DNA from: Campylobacteraceae bacterium
GTDB lineage: Bacteria > Campylobacterota > Campylobacteria > Campylobacterales > Sulfurovaceae
Direction: 5' to 3'
DNA: 5,200 nucleotides
Assembly: GCA_027056615.1 (NCBI GenBank)
Contig: JALUKJ010000075.1
Location: forward strand, 1 to 5,200
The notes under the pieces were generated by a model. That model searched no databases, was not told the origin of the DNA, and worked only from the letters and a program-made list of their open reading frames with translations. Shown piece by piece: positions 1 through 5,200 of this stretch; within the stretch, counting starts at the first letter, position 1, and the number at the start of each line of letters is the position of its first letter. The translations under genes were made by a program, and so were the position numbers.

Positions 1-2
1 AA

Positions 3-21
3 AAAAATAGTCTGTATTTTT
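3..21 (-). terminator. Possible weak A/T-only terminator hairpin downstream of the transferase gene
   Basis: Positions 3-9 (AAAAATA) and 15-21 (TATTTTT) are perfect inverted repeats around a five-base loop. Read on the minus strand the hairpin ends in a run of T, at the distance expected for a terminator of the gene ending at 73. The stem has no G:C pair, so it would be weak, and such repeats arise easily by chance in AT-rich DNA. The window edge cuts off further context. The rest of 1-72 shows nothing recognisable. Confidence 0.2.
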
Positions 22-72
22 AGTTAATAATCAAATGTTGTTTTATATTTAAATCTAGTGATTTTTGGGTGC

Positions 73-822
73 TTAAAAGGATTTCCATTGGCTTATTTCA
101 TCTAATTTAGGAAAACCATCAAGAATTTCTTGAGGTTGAAACTTTGGTTTATAAGCAAAAGCTTTACATCCATCTACCCAATATCCAAGGTAAATCCAAG
201 GTAAATCTAAAACTTTTGCTAACTCAACTTGATAGAGTAAGGAGTAAGTTCCCAAAGATAAAGATGGATAATCTGGGTCATAATAAAAATAGATAGAGGA
301 GATACCATCATCTAAAATATCTATTAAATCTACGCCTATTAATTTTCCATCTTTAACATAGAGAACCTCTTTACCAAAATCGTGAGCTCCCTCTACAAAA
401 TTTTCTCGATACTCTCTAGGAGATATATTTCGATGAGACCAATCATCTTTTTGATGTTTAAAAGCATGATACTTATTATAAAGTTCAATATGTGCCTGAG
501 TGATTGTTGGCTTTTGAATAATAATCTCAGTTTCACTATTACGTTTAATAGATTTTTTTTGAGATTTTCGTAACTTAAAATCTTTTACATTAATACGCAC
601 CGATTTACACTCATTACACCCATTACATATAGGATGAAAATAGTAACAACCAAAACGTCGCCAACCACGATTGATTAGTGCTGTATTGTAGACTTGTGTG
701 GCATGTTCAATATATTTATAACTCATACGAACACTTTTACCTTCAATATAAGCACATGGATAATCTAACATTGAAAAATCTGTTGAGTTTGGTACCTCGT
801 CAGTAAATCTTTTATCATTCAT
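73..822 (-). CDS. bpt: Aminoacyl-tRNA:protein transferase, Bpt/Ate family (arginyl/leucyl-transferase)
   Basis: This 249-residue cytosolic enzyme should transfer an amino acid from an aminoacyl-tRNA to the N-terminus of proteins starting with Asp or Glu, marking them for ClpS/ClpAP-type degradation. Characterised bacterial Bpt enzymes transfer Leu; eukaryotic Ate1 transfers Arg; the donor here cannot be read from sequence. Visible family signatures: an N-terminal YPCAYIEGK block (C23); then RRFG with HPICNGCNECKSVRI (residues 55-77; C66, C69, C72) and the basic SQKKSIKRN stretch (88-95); and in the C-terminal GNAT-like half YFYYDPDYPSLSLGTYSLLY (178-197) and YLGYWVDGCKAFAYKPKF (211-228). C23 plus the C66/C69/C72 cluster could hold a metal or Fe-S cluster, as reported for Ate1; that is inference. 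Length fits full-length bacterial members. The ATG at 820-822 puts the conserved N-terminal block at the usual distance, although no strong Shine-Dalgarno precedes it. It is transcribed divergently from the gene at 895 and looks monocistronic here. Confidence 0.92.
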   Translation of the reverse strand: MNDKRFTDEVPNSTDFSMLDYPCAYIEGKSVRMSYKYIEHATQVYNTALINRGWRRFGCYYFHPICNGCNECKSVRINVKDFKLRKSQKKSIKRNSETEIIIQKPTITQAHIELYNKYHAFKHQKDDWSHRNISPREYRENFVEGAHDFGKEVLYVKDGKLIGVDLIDILDDGISSIYFYYDPDYPSLSLGTYSLLYQVELAKVLDLPWIYLGYWVDGCKAFAYKPKFQPQEILDGFPKLDEISQWKSF

Positions 823-850
823 AAACGTGATTTTATCTAAAAAATTTCAA

Positions 851-859
851 ATTATAGTA
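851..859 (-). promoter_or_regulatory. Candidate -10 box for the minus-strand transferase gene
   Basis: Read on the minus strand, 859 to 851 gives TACTATAAT, containing a consensus TATAAT (856-851) about 28 nt upstream of the ATG at 822. No -35 match lies at standard spacing; A/T-rich DNA without a conserved -35 is usual for sigma70 promoters in Campylobacterota. Transcription would begin near 843, leaving a leader of about 20 nt. It overlaps the candidate plus-strand -10 boxes. Confidence 0.5.
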
Positions 860-863
860 AAAT
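853..863 (+). promoter_or_regulatory. Candidate -10 region for the five-gene plus-strand unit
   Basis: Two overlapping -10-like hexamers, TATAGT (853-858) and TAAAAT (858-863), lie 32-42 nt upstream of the TTG start at 895. Transcription would start near 866-871, giving a leader of about 25-30 nt that contains the Shine-Dalgarno. No clear -35 is visible. As this is the only gap of any size before the tightly packed genes, it is the likeliest operon promoter, though the exact -10 cannot be decided by eye. Confidence 0.4.
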
Positions 864-883
864 TCCATCTATTTTTATTTTAA

Positions 884-889
884 AAGGAG
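884..889 (+). promoter_or_regulatory. Strong Shine-Dalgarno that fixes a TTG start
   Basis: AAGGAG at 884-889 sits five bases before TTG at 895-897. There is no ATG in this position, and the protein homology (LYQPSSGY) begins immediately after the TTG, so this site decides the start of the methyltransferase. Confidence 0.85.
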
Positions 890-894
890 TCTCT

Positions 895-1590
895 TTGTTT
901 CTATATCAACCATCAAGTGGCTATGCTTACAATAGTGACTCTATCTTTTTATATGATTTTATTACTCAATTTAAACCCAAAGGTAGAGTTCTTGATGTTG
1001 GCTGTGGTGTAGGTATTATCTCTTTGCTTTTAACAAGAGATTTTTCTATTGAAACTGATATTATTGATAAACAAGAGATAATGTTAAAATATGCTAAACA
1101 TAATTTTATTCTTAACAATTTAGAAGTTAATGCTCATTTAGGTAGCTTTCAAGAGTTTCAAGAAGATATAAAATATGACTTTATTATCTCCAATCCTCCA
1201 TTTTATGATAGCAATGTTATTCAATCCAAAAATAAACACTTAAATATTGCTAGGTATGCTCACCATCTACCTATTGATAAGCTTATTCAAAAAGTAAAAA
1301 AGCTTTTAAAACCTAGAGGATATTTTATCTTCTGTTATGATGCAAAACAGATTGATAAGCTACTTTATATATTAAAAAAGGAAAAAATTAATCCTGAACA
1401 GATACGTTTTGTTCACTCTAAAATAGATAGAGAAGCAAAGCTTGTAATGATTTCTGCTCGGTTAAATTCTAAATCTTTAACAAAAATTTTGCCTCCCTTT
1501 ATTGTATTTAATGAAAAAAGTGTCTATAATAGAGAAGCAAAAAAAGCTTTTGAGAAAGCAGGAACACAAAGTATTAAGGGAGATTATTAG
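895..1590 (+). CDS. trmN6: TrmN6-like tRNA1(Val) adenine-N6 methyltransferase
   Basis: A 231-residue SAM-dependent methyltransferase of the MTS/TrmN6 (YfiC) family, whose E. coli member makes m6A37 in tRNA1(Val). Seen in the sequence: an N-terminal SSGYAYNSDSIFLYDFI segment (7-23) matching the family's substrate-side entry region; SAM-binding motif I VLDVGCGVG (32-40); an acidic residue after beta strand 2 (D58); and the N6-adenine catalytic motif NPPF (100-103) after DFIIS. The C-terminal half continues the Rossmann-type fold (LKPRGYFIF, 138-146) and ends in a basic segment. It is slightly shorter than E. coli YfiC, mainly at the N-terminus. The TTG start is supported by AAGGAG five bases upstream. 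First gene of the plus-strand unit; its stop lies 3 nt before the next start. The m6A-type chemistry is fairly secure from NPPF; the exact substrate (tRNA1(Val) A37 versus another RNA) is inferred from family resemblance. Confidence 0.88.
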   Translation: MFLYQPSSGYAYNSDSIFLYDFITQFKPKGRVLDVGCGVGIISLLLTRDFSIETDIIDKQEIMLKYAKHNFILNNLEVNAHLGSFQEFQEDIKYDFIISNPPFYDSNVIQSKNKHLNIARYAHHLPIDKLIQKVKKLLKPRGYFIFCYDAKQIDKLLYILKKEKINPEQIRFVHSKIDREAKLVMISARLNSKSLTKILPPFIVFNEKSVYNREAKKAFEKAGTQSIKGDY

Positions 1591-1593
1591 TAT

Positions 1594-1974
1594 ATGGATA
1601 ATAGTATTATCTCACAAGAAGGCTATGATTACCAATTTAGCCCATCTGCATGTGAAACTTGTGGAGGTGCATGTTGCACAGGAGAGAGTGGTTATATTTG
1701 GGCAAAATACCCAGAGATAGAAAAAATGGCAGATTTTTTAAATCTAACCATAGAAGAGTTTGCTACAATGTATCTTAAGAGAGTAAAGCATCGTTACTCT
1801 TTAATAGAAAAGAAGTTAGACGATGATAACTTTGCCTGTATCTTTTTTAATAACGAATTAAAGCAGTGTAGTATATACTCTGTTCGACCGAGGCAATGTC
1901 GTACTTTTCCTTTTTGGGAAACGTTCAAAAATAATAAAGAAGAGGTAAGAAACGAGTGTCCAGGAATAATATAA
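1594..1974 (+). CDS. YkgJ-family eight-cysteine cluster protein
   Basis: A 126-residue soluble protein of the YkgJ / CxxCxxxCC family, generally annotated as a zinc- or iron-sulfur-binding domain; its biochemical role is not established. Eight cysteines are visible: the N-terminal CETCGGACC block (C20, C23, C27, C28), C82 in ACIFF, C92 in QCSIY, C102 in VRPRQCRTFPFW (97-108) and C122 in NECPGI near the end. That is the full pattern expected for an intact member, and the length is typical. There is no signal peptide, so a cytoplasmic location is likely. AAGGGAG at 1576-1582, inside the end of the methyltransferase gene, is the probable Shine-Dalgarno, with an 11-nt spacer to the ATG. The gene starts 3 nt after the methyltransferase stop, and its last 19 nt overlap the start of the lipoprotein gene, so coupled expression is likely. 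No enzymatic function can be assigned. Confidence 0.88.
   Translation: MDNSIISQEGYDYQFSPSACETCGGACCTGESGYIWAKYPEIEKMADFLNLTIEEFATMYLKRVKHRYSLIEKKLDDDNFACIFFNNELKQCSIYSVRPRQCRTFPFWETFKNNKEEVRNECPGII
1940..1945 (+). promoter_or_regulatory. Ribosome binding site for the overlapping GTG start, inside ykgJ
   Basis: AAGAGG at 1940-1945 lies 10 nt before GTG at 1956. An in-frame TAA at 1935-1937 blocks any start further upstream, and no ATG, GTG or TTG occurs between the GTG and the lipoprotein cysteine codon. GTG 1956 is therefore the only start that retains the signal peptide. Confidence 0.7.
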
Positions 1975-3317
1975 TAAATAAAATCATAATTGGGTTAATA
2001 GGATTTACAGTTCTATGTATTATTAGTTGTAGTAGCACCTATCGTATACCAGATGGTAGCAAAGTGGTTATTAGTAAAGAGCAACTTCACATATACAATC
2101 CTAAAAACTTCTCAAAAAAGAGAAAGAGTCAATCAATACCAAATGAAGATGAATTGATTATAAAAGCAATTTGGTTAGAAGAACAACACAACTATAAAGA
2201 GAGCAATAAAATTTACTCGGAACTTTATGATAAAACACATAAAGAGGAGTATCTATTTAAAGAGCTTACCACTGCTAATTATGCTGGGATTATTTCAAAA
2301 AATATACCTCAATTAAAAAGATATATTAGTAAACATCCAAATAATTTAAAAGCTAAACGTCTTTTACTATATTTTAATCTTAAAGATAAAAATTTTAATA
2401 AAGCTAAAGCCATTGGAAAGAAGTTAATTGAGCAATCAAATCAAGCCATTGATTATGAACTTACAGCTAATCCTTATATTTTTACAGCTGACTATCCAAA
2501 AGCCGTTTCATTACTTGAAAAAGCTTATCAACGAACTAAAAATGAAGATATTTTATTAAAAATAGTTGCCATTGAGATTAACTACCTACATCAGGCAGAT
2601 AAAGCCATAGAAAGATTAGAAAAACATAGAAAATATGAGGGGTGTAGTGAAAAAATTTGTCTTCAACTCATTAGCATATACTTACAACAAAATCGTATTG
2701 ATAAACTTATTCCTATATATAAATCACTAGCTATAGCTACTAAAAAAGAGGTTTATATTGAAAAACTTATTGAGAGTTATCTCTATAATAAAGATATAAA
2801 AGGTGCCATAGATTTCTTAGAAAAAGATTATCATAATGATACCCTACTCTACTCTCTTTATATGGAGAACAAAGCATTCAATAAAGCTCATTTATTAGCA
2901 CAAAAACTTCTAAAAACTACCAATGACCCAAAATGGCAGGCTGAGTCTGCTGTATCACTCTATGAATCATTAATGAAAAGAGATGATAAAACAGAAATAA
3001 ATAGAGTTATTCAAGAGTTTGAAAAAGCACTCGACTCTGGCGTTCGTAATCCTGTCTATCTTAACTACTATGGCTACACCCTAATAGATGAAGATATTAA
3101 CGTTAAAAAAGGGATAAAAATTATTAAACAGGCATTAGTACAAGAGCCTGAAAACACCTATTTTCTTGACTCTTTGGCATGGGGTGAATATAAACTTGGT
3201 GAGTGTTCAAAAGCCTATAAGACTATGAAAAAAGTGGTTGAAGTTGAAGGTCTTAAAGAAAAAGAGATTATTGAGCATTGGAATGCAATAAATAGTCAAT
3301 GTAAAACAGATAACTAA
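1956..3317 (+). CDS. Tetratricopeptide-repeat outer-membrane lipoprotein
   Basis: A 453-residue lipoprotein with a TPR solenoid. The signal peptide has basic residues R3 and K9, a hydrophobic core (10-23) and a lipobox IISC with the lipidated cysteine at C25. Ser at +2 predicts sorting to the outer membrane, facing the periplasm. After a basic linker (about 28-62), helical repeats run from about 65 to 430. The clearest is the C-terminal block: [13 protein letters not shown] (368-380), [17 protein letters not shown] (393-409) and [11 protein letters not shown] (414-424), a form common in bacterial TPR lipoproteins and followed by an EH-type helix (440-441). The middle repeats are diverged. Four mature-domain cysteines (C230, C235, C417, C449) might form periplasmic disulfides (inference). 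The role is probably protein-protein scaffolding in the envelope; the partner is unknown. It starts with GTG inside the end of the ykgJ gene and precedes trpC by 13 nt. Confidence 0.85.
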   Translation: MSRNNIINKIIIGLIGFTVLCIISCSSTYRIPDGSKVVISKEQLHIYNPKNFSKKRKSQSIPNEDELIIKAIWLEEQHNYKESNKIYSELYDKTHKEEYLFKELTTANYAGIISKNIPQLKRYISKHPNNLKAKRLLLYFNLKDKNFNKAKAIGKKLIEQSNQAIDYELTANPYIFTADYPKAVSLLEKAYQRTKNEDILLKIVAIEINYLHQADKAIERLEKHRKYEGCSEKICLQLISIYLQQNRIDKLIPIYKSLAIATKKEVYIEKLIESYLYNKDIKGAIDFLEKDYHNDTLLYSLYMENKAFNKAHLLAQKLLKTTNDPKWQAESAVSLYESLMKRDDKTEINRVIQEFEKALDSGVRNPVYLNYYGYTLIDEDINVKKGIKIIKQALVQEPENTYFLDSLAWGEYKLGECSKAYKTMKKVVEVEGLKEKEIIEHWNAINSQCKTDN

Positions 3318-3330
3318 AAAAGGTAAAAAA

Positions 3331-4128
3331 GTGGCAAAAATATTAGATGAGATTATCAAAAAAACAAAAGCAGATTTAGAAAAGAGAAAAGTAGAGTATC
3401 CATTAGAGTGGCTTGGTCGTTCTTTATCTCTTAACCCATTTCCTCCAAGAGATGTATTTTCTGTTCTTAAATCAACGCAAGATAATCCTTACCGAATTAT
3501 TGCAGAGATTAAAAAAGCAAGTCCGAGTAGAGGAGTCATTAGAGAAGATTTTAATCCAATGGAAATTGGTCAAGCTTATGAAAAAGGGGGAGCTGATTCT
3601 CTCTCTATATTAACAGAGCCTCATTTTTTTCAAGGAGACAAAGAGTATTTAGGTATGGTTAGACGTTACACATCTATACCACTACTTCGTAAAGACTTTA
3701 TTGTAGACAAATACCAAATTGTTGAAGCCTTAGCTTATGGTGCTGACTACCTTTTACTAATAGCTACTGCATTAAGTCGGAAAGAGTTAAAAGAGCTAAT
3801 TAACTATACAAGACACTTAGGTATGGAGGCATTAGTTGAGATACACAATAAGATGGATTTAACTAAGGCTATTTTTGCAGGAGCAGATATTATTGGTATT
3901 AATCACCGTAATCTTGAGACTTTTGAGATGGATATGACTTTAAGTGAGCGACTTATTCCTCTTATTCCTAAGAATAAAATTATTGTAGCAGAGAGTGGTA
4001 TTAACAATCACGAAACAGTAAAAAAACTATCAAAAATAGGAGCAGACGCTTTCTTGGTAGGAGAACACTTTATGCGTCAAGATGATATTACTAAAGCTAT
4101 AAAAGAAGTAAAATACGGAATAGCTTAG
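3331..4128 (+). CDS. trpC: Indole-3-glycerol-phosphate synthase
   Basis: This 265-residue cytosolic (beta/alpha)8-barrel enzyme converts 1-(2-carboxyphenylamino)-1-deoxyribulose 5-phosphate to indole-3-glycerol phosphate, the fourth step of tryptophan synthesis from chorismate. All catalytic positions known from characterised IGPS can be placed: E59 and K61 in [11 protein letters not shown], the general acid K121 in LRKDF, the base E170 in LVEIHN, N191 and R193 in GINHRN, and E221-S222 in VAESGI. Phosphate-binding elements (SPSRG near 64-68; the [11 protein letters not shown] block at 237-247) are intact. Length is normal and there is no TrpF fusion, so the protein is monofunctional. GTG at 3331 is supported by AAAGG (3319-3323) with a 7-nt spacer. 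No other trp gene lies in the window; the neighbours are unrelated, so it appears to be an orphan trpC in a mixed operon. No leader peptide or attenuator is visible upstream. Confidence 0.97.
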   Translation: MAKILDEIIKKTKADLEKRKVEYPLEWLGRSLSLNPFPPRDVFSVLKSTQDNPYRIIAEIKKASPSRGVIREDFNPMEIGQAYEKGGADSLSILTEPHFFQGDKEYLGMVRRYTSIPLLRKDFIVDKYQIVEALAYGADYLLLIATALSRKELKELINYTRHLGMEALVEIHNKMDLTKAIFAGADIIGINHRNLETFEMDMTLSERLIPLIPKNKIIVAESGINNHETVKKLSKIGADAFLVGEHFMRQDDITKAIKEVKYGIA

Positions 4129-4132
4129 AATC

Positions 4133-4948
4133 ATGGTTAATATTGTCATTATAGGTTGCTCTAGTGGTATTGGGCTAGAGACAGCCAAATATCTAAAAAA
4201 ACAAGGCTATAAAGTCTATCCAACGGTTAAAAATGAAGCCCATATCCCTACTCTTCAAAAGATGGGCTTTGAAAATGTTATGAAATTAGATGTAAGAAAC
4301 TCTTTTGAGATTGCAGATGTGATTGCTTCTGTTTTAGTCAAAGATGGAAAAATAGATGTTTGGTTTAACAATGCAGGGTTTGGACAACCAGGAGCAATAG
4401 AAGATATTGAGACACACATCTTAAGAGAACAGTTTGAGACAAACGTTTTTGGATTACATGAGTGTACACGACAAATTATACCCATTATGAGAAAACAAGG
4501 ACATGGAAGGATTATTCAACACTCTTCAGTTTTAGGTTTAGTCTCTCTCTTTGGACGTGGTGCTTACAACGCTAGTAAATATGCTATAGAGGGCTTAACT
4601 GACACATTAAGGCTAGAACTTAAAGATACCAATATTTACCCTATAATACTCAATACAGGACCTATTACTAGTTCTTTTAGAAAAACTGCCATGAGAAAGC
4701 TCAAAGAGAATGTAGATATTGAGGATTCTGTATTTAAAGAGAAATACATACAAAACTTAGCTAAAAAGAAGAGTGAAGTACCTTTTAATGAAGAGCCAAT
4801 AGCTGTTGCAAAGGTAGTTGAGAAGATTATCTTAACCTCAAAACCAAAACCTCGTTACTATATTACAAAAGCCACCTATCTTTTGGGGTATCTAAAACGA
4901 ATTTTGAGTACTTTGGCTCTTGATAGGATTTTAAGTAGGATTGGCTAG
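4133..4948 (+). CDS. Short-chain dehydrogenase/reductase (classical SDR), substrate unknown
   Basis: A 271-residue classical SDR with an intact Rossmann fold and active site. Visible: the cofactor glycine motif GCSSGIG (8-14), with Cys-Ser in place of the usual Thr-Gly lead; D53 in KLDV for adenine contact; NNAG (79-82); active-site N104; catalytic S132 in HSS; and YNASK with Y145 and K149. The residue region after beta strand 2 (TVKNE, 31-35) is not acidic and has a lysine, which leans toward NADP(H) (inference). The C-terminus (about 243-271) is hydrophobic and basic, as in many SDRs that act on lipids or other hydrophobic substrates, but this does not define the substrate. The ATG lies 4 nt after the trpC stop with only a weak ribosome-binding site (GGA at 4117-4119), so translation may depend on coupling to trpC. 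There is no sequence evidence of a role in tryptophan synthesis. Last gene of the plus-strand unit. Confidence 0.9.
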   Translation: MVNIVIIGCSSGIGLETAKYLKKQGYKVYPTVKNEAHIPTLQKMGFENVMKLDVRNSFEIADVIASVLVKDGKIDVWFNNAGFGQPGAIEDIETHILREQFETNVFGLHECTRQIIPIMRKQGHGRIIQHSSVLGLVSLFGRGAYNASKYAIEGLTDTLRLELKDTNIYPIILNTGPITSSFRKTAMRKLKENVDIEDSVFKEKYIQNLAKKKSEVPFNEEPIAVAKVVEKIILTSKPKPRYYITKATYLLGYLKRILSTLALDRILSRIG

Positions 4949-4959
4949 TAAAATAGTAA

Positions 4960-4988
4960 GTTTTGGTTAAGATACAAAATATTTTTTT
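4960..4988 (+). terminator. Weak candidate terminator after the five-gene unit
   Basis: Twelve bases after the SDR stop, TTTTG (4961-4965) can pair with CAAAA (4975-4979) around a nine-base loop, with one more G-T wobble pair (4960/4980), followed by T7 at 4982-4988. The position suits the end of the operon and the T-run is good, but the short A/T-rich stem makes termination uncertain. Confidence 0.3.
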
Positions 4989-5018
4989 ACTTGTTTTGGA
5001 AGATAAAATTTCCCAAGA

Positions 5019-5036
5019 CTTAACACTAATGTTAAG
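5019..5036. repeat. Perfect 7-bp inverted repeat with 4-nt loop in the intergenic region
   Basis: CTTAACA (5019-5025) and TGTTAAG (5030-5036) are exact reverse complements around CTAA. It has more G:C than the other hairpins here but no T-run directly after it, so it is not a standard intrinsic terminator. It lies about 35 bp upstream of the -35 of the next promoter and has the dyad symmetry of a small operator. It could equally be a second terminator stem or chance. Confidence 0.35.
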
Positions 5037-5070
5037 AAATAGCAATTTATCATTAATATTTTGCTTTTTA

Positions 5071-5100
5071 TTTACACTTTTTCATAAAATTGATTATAAT
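5071..5100 (+). promoter_or_regulatory. Sigma70-type promoter for the right-edge gene
   Basis: TTTACA (5071-5076) and a consensus TATAAT (5095-5100) are separated by 18 bp, the best promoter match in the window. Transcription would start near 5107, giving a leader of about 28 nt that carries AAGGA at 5120-5124, ten bases before the ATG at 5135. This gives the last gene its own promoter, separate from the upstream unit. Confidence 0.65.
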
Positions 5101-5134
5101 TCCAAACTCTAATATTTATAAGGATTAATAAACA

Positions 5135-5200
5135 ATGGCAAAACGAAATCGAAATCGAAAAAAAAAGAATCAAAAAAAAATACTTGAAGAAGAGCAAAAA
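5135..5200 (+). CDS. Start of a strongly basic hypothetical protein (truncated by window edge)
   Basis: Only the first 22 codons are present; the frame is still open at 5200. The visible N-terminus begins MAKRNRNRKKKNQKK and then turns acidic (ILEEEQK). It is almost wholly charged, with no signal peptide or membrane segment so far, suggesting a disordered basic tail or nucleic-acid- or ribosome-contacting extension, possibly followed by a coiled coil; this is inference from composition. The case for a real gene rests on the TTTACA/TATAAT promoter, AAGGA at 5120-5124 and an ATG at matching distance. I do not recognise the family. Three successive Arg-Asn/Arg-Lys codon pairs arise from a short tandem repeat. 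Confidence 0.7.
   Translation, partial: MAKRNRNRKKKNQKKILEEEQK
5144..5160 (+). repeat. Short tandem hexamer repeat (CGAAAT, nearly 3 copies)
   Basis: CGAAAT CGAAAT CGAAA lies in frame within the start of the right-edge gene and encodes the repeated Arg-Asn pairs. A six-base unit changes length without shifting the frame, so it would vary the basic tail rather than switch the gene off. The tract is short and may simply reflect composition. Confidence 0.5.

Noticed and set aside
382..573. A 63-codon plus-strand open frame opposite the transferase gene
   Set aside because: It lies wholly antisense to a well-conserved gene, has low-complexity content and no ribosome-binding site; a shadow frame.
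843..853. AATTT-C-AAATT symmetrical sequence in the divergent promoter region as an operator
   Set aside because: All arms are A/T and only five bases long in a very AT-rich gap; expected by chance.
1502..1720. A 72-codon plus-strand open frame spanning the methyltransferase/ykgJ junction
   Set aside because: Out of frame across two genes whose conserved ends (the methyltransferase C-terminus and the YkgJ CxxCxxxCC block) are both accounted for; no sign of a frameshift.
3413..3613. A 66-codon plus-strand open frame inside trpC
   Set aside because: The trpC frame carries intact catalytic motifs over the same bases; the alternative frame has no recognisable content.
4255..4485. A 76-codon minus-strand open frame inside the SDR gene
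   Set aside because: Antisense to the NNAG-containing core of the SDR, with no promoter or ribosome-binding site evident.
4133..4948. C-terminal hydrophobic/basic tail of the SDR as a membrane anchor
   Set aside because: The stretch is interrupted by charged residues and resembles the usual C-terminal helices of many soluble or peripherally bound SDRs.
4863..5045. A 60-codon minus-strand open frame over the SDR end and the intergenic region
   Set aside because: Half of it is antisense to the SDR C-terminus and the rest is AT-rich intergenic DNA; no credible start signal or domain.
1..5200. Mobile element, phage, CRISPR, toxin-antitoxin or defence island
   Set aside because: Apart from the gene cut by the right edge, all real genes are intact housekeeping-type families; there are no long repeats, transposase motifs, regularly spaced repeats, tRNA attachment sites or compositional breaks.

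Overview
The window is about 5.2 kb of AT-rich DNA (roughly 30% G+C by eye) with tightly packed genes and start codons shared among ATG, TTG and GTG. Protein character and gene style (lysine- and isoleucine-rich proteins, a stand-alone trpC, a bacterial arginyl/leucyl-transferase, a TrmN6-type methyltransferase) suggest a Campylobacterota (epsilonproteobacterial) chromosome, probably a Sulfurovum-, Sulfurimonas- or Arcobacter-like organism. That placement is inferred from recognition, not from a database search.

Layout. 1-72 is non-coding, with only a weak A/T hairpin. 73-822 (minus) encodes an aminoacyl-tRNA:protein transferase of the Bpt/Ate family (N-degron pathway). 823-894 is a compact divergent promoter region. 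From 895 to 4948 (plus) five genes lie almost end to end: a TrmN6-like tRNA m6A methyltransferase (TTG start), a YkgJ-type eight-cysteine protein, a TPR outer-membrane lipoprotein (GTG start, overlapping ykgJ by 19 nt), trpC (GTG start) and a short-chain dehydrogenase/reductase. The gaps are 3, -19, 13 and 4 nt, so one polycistronic unit is likely. 4949-5134 is intergenic, with weak terminator-like hairpins and a good sigma70-type promoter. It drives a gene whose first 22 codons (5135-5200), very rich in Lys and Arg, run off the right edge.

How the genes fit together. The five-gene unit mixes tRNA modification, a metal- or Fe-S-binding protein of unknown role, an envelope lipoprotein, one step of tryptophan synthesis and an oxidoreductase. 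It looks like a housekeeping operon of unrelated functions, as is common in this phylum, rather than a dedicated pathway. I see no insertion sequence, phage gene, CRISPR array, toxin-antitoxin pair, defence system, tRNA or rRNA. I found no convincing undescribed system; the points worth a second look are the regulatory layout, the translational overlaps, the orphan trpC, the uncharacterised ykgJ/lipoprotein pair and the truncated basic protein at the right edge.
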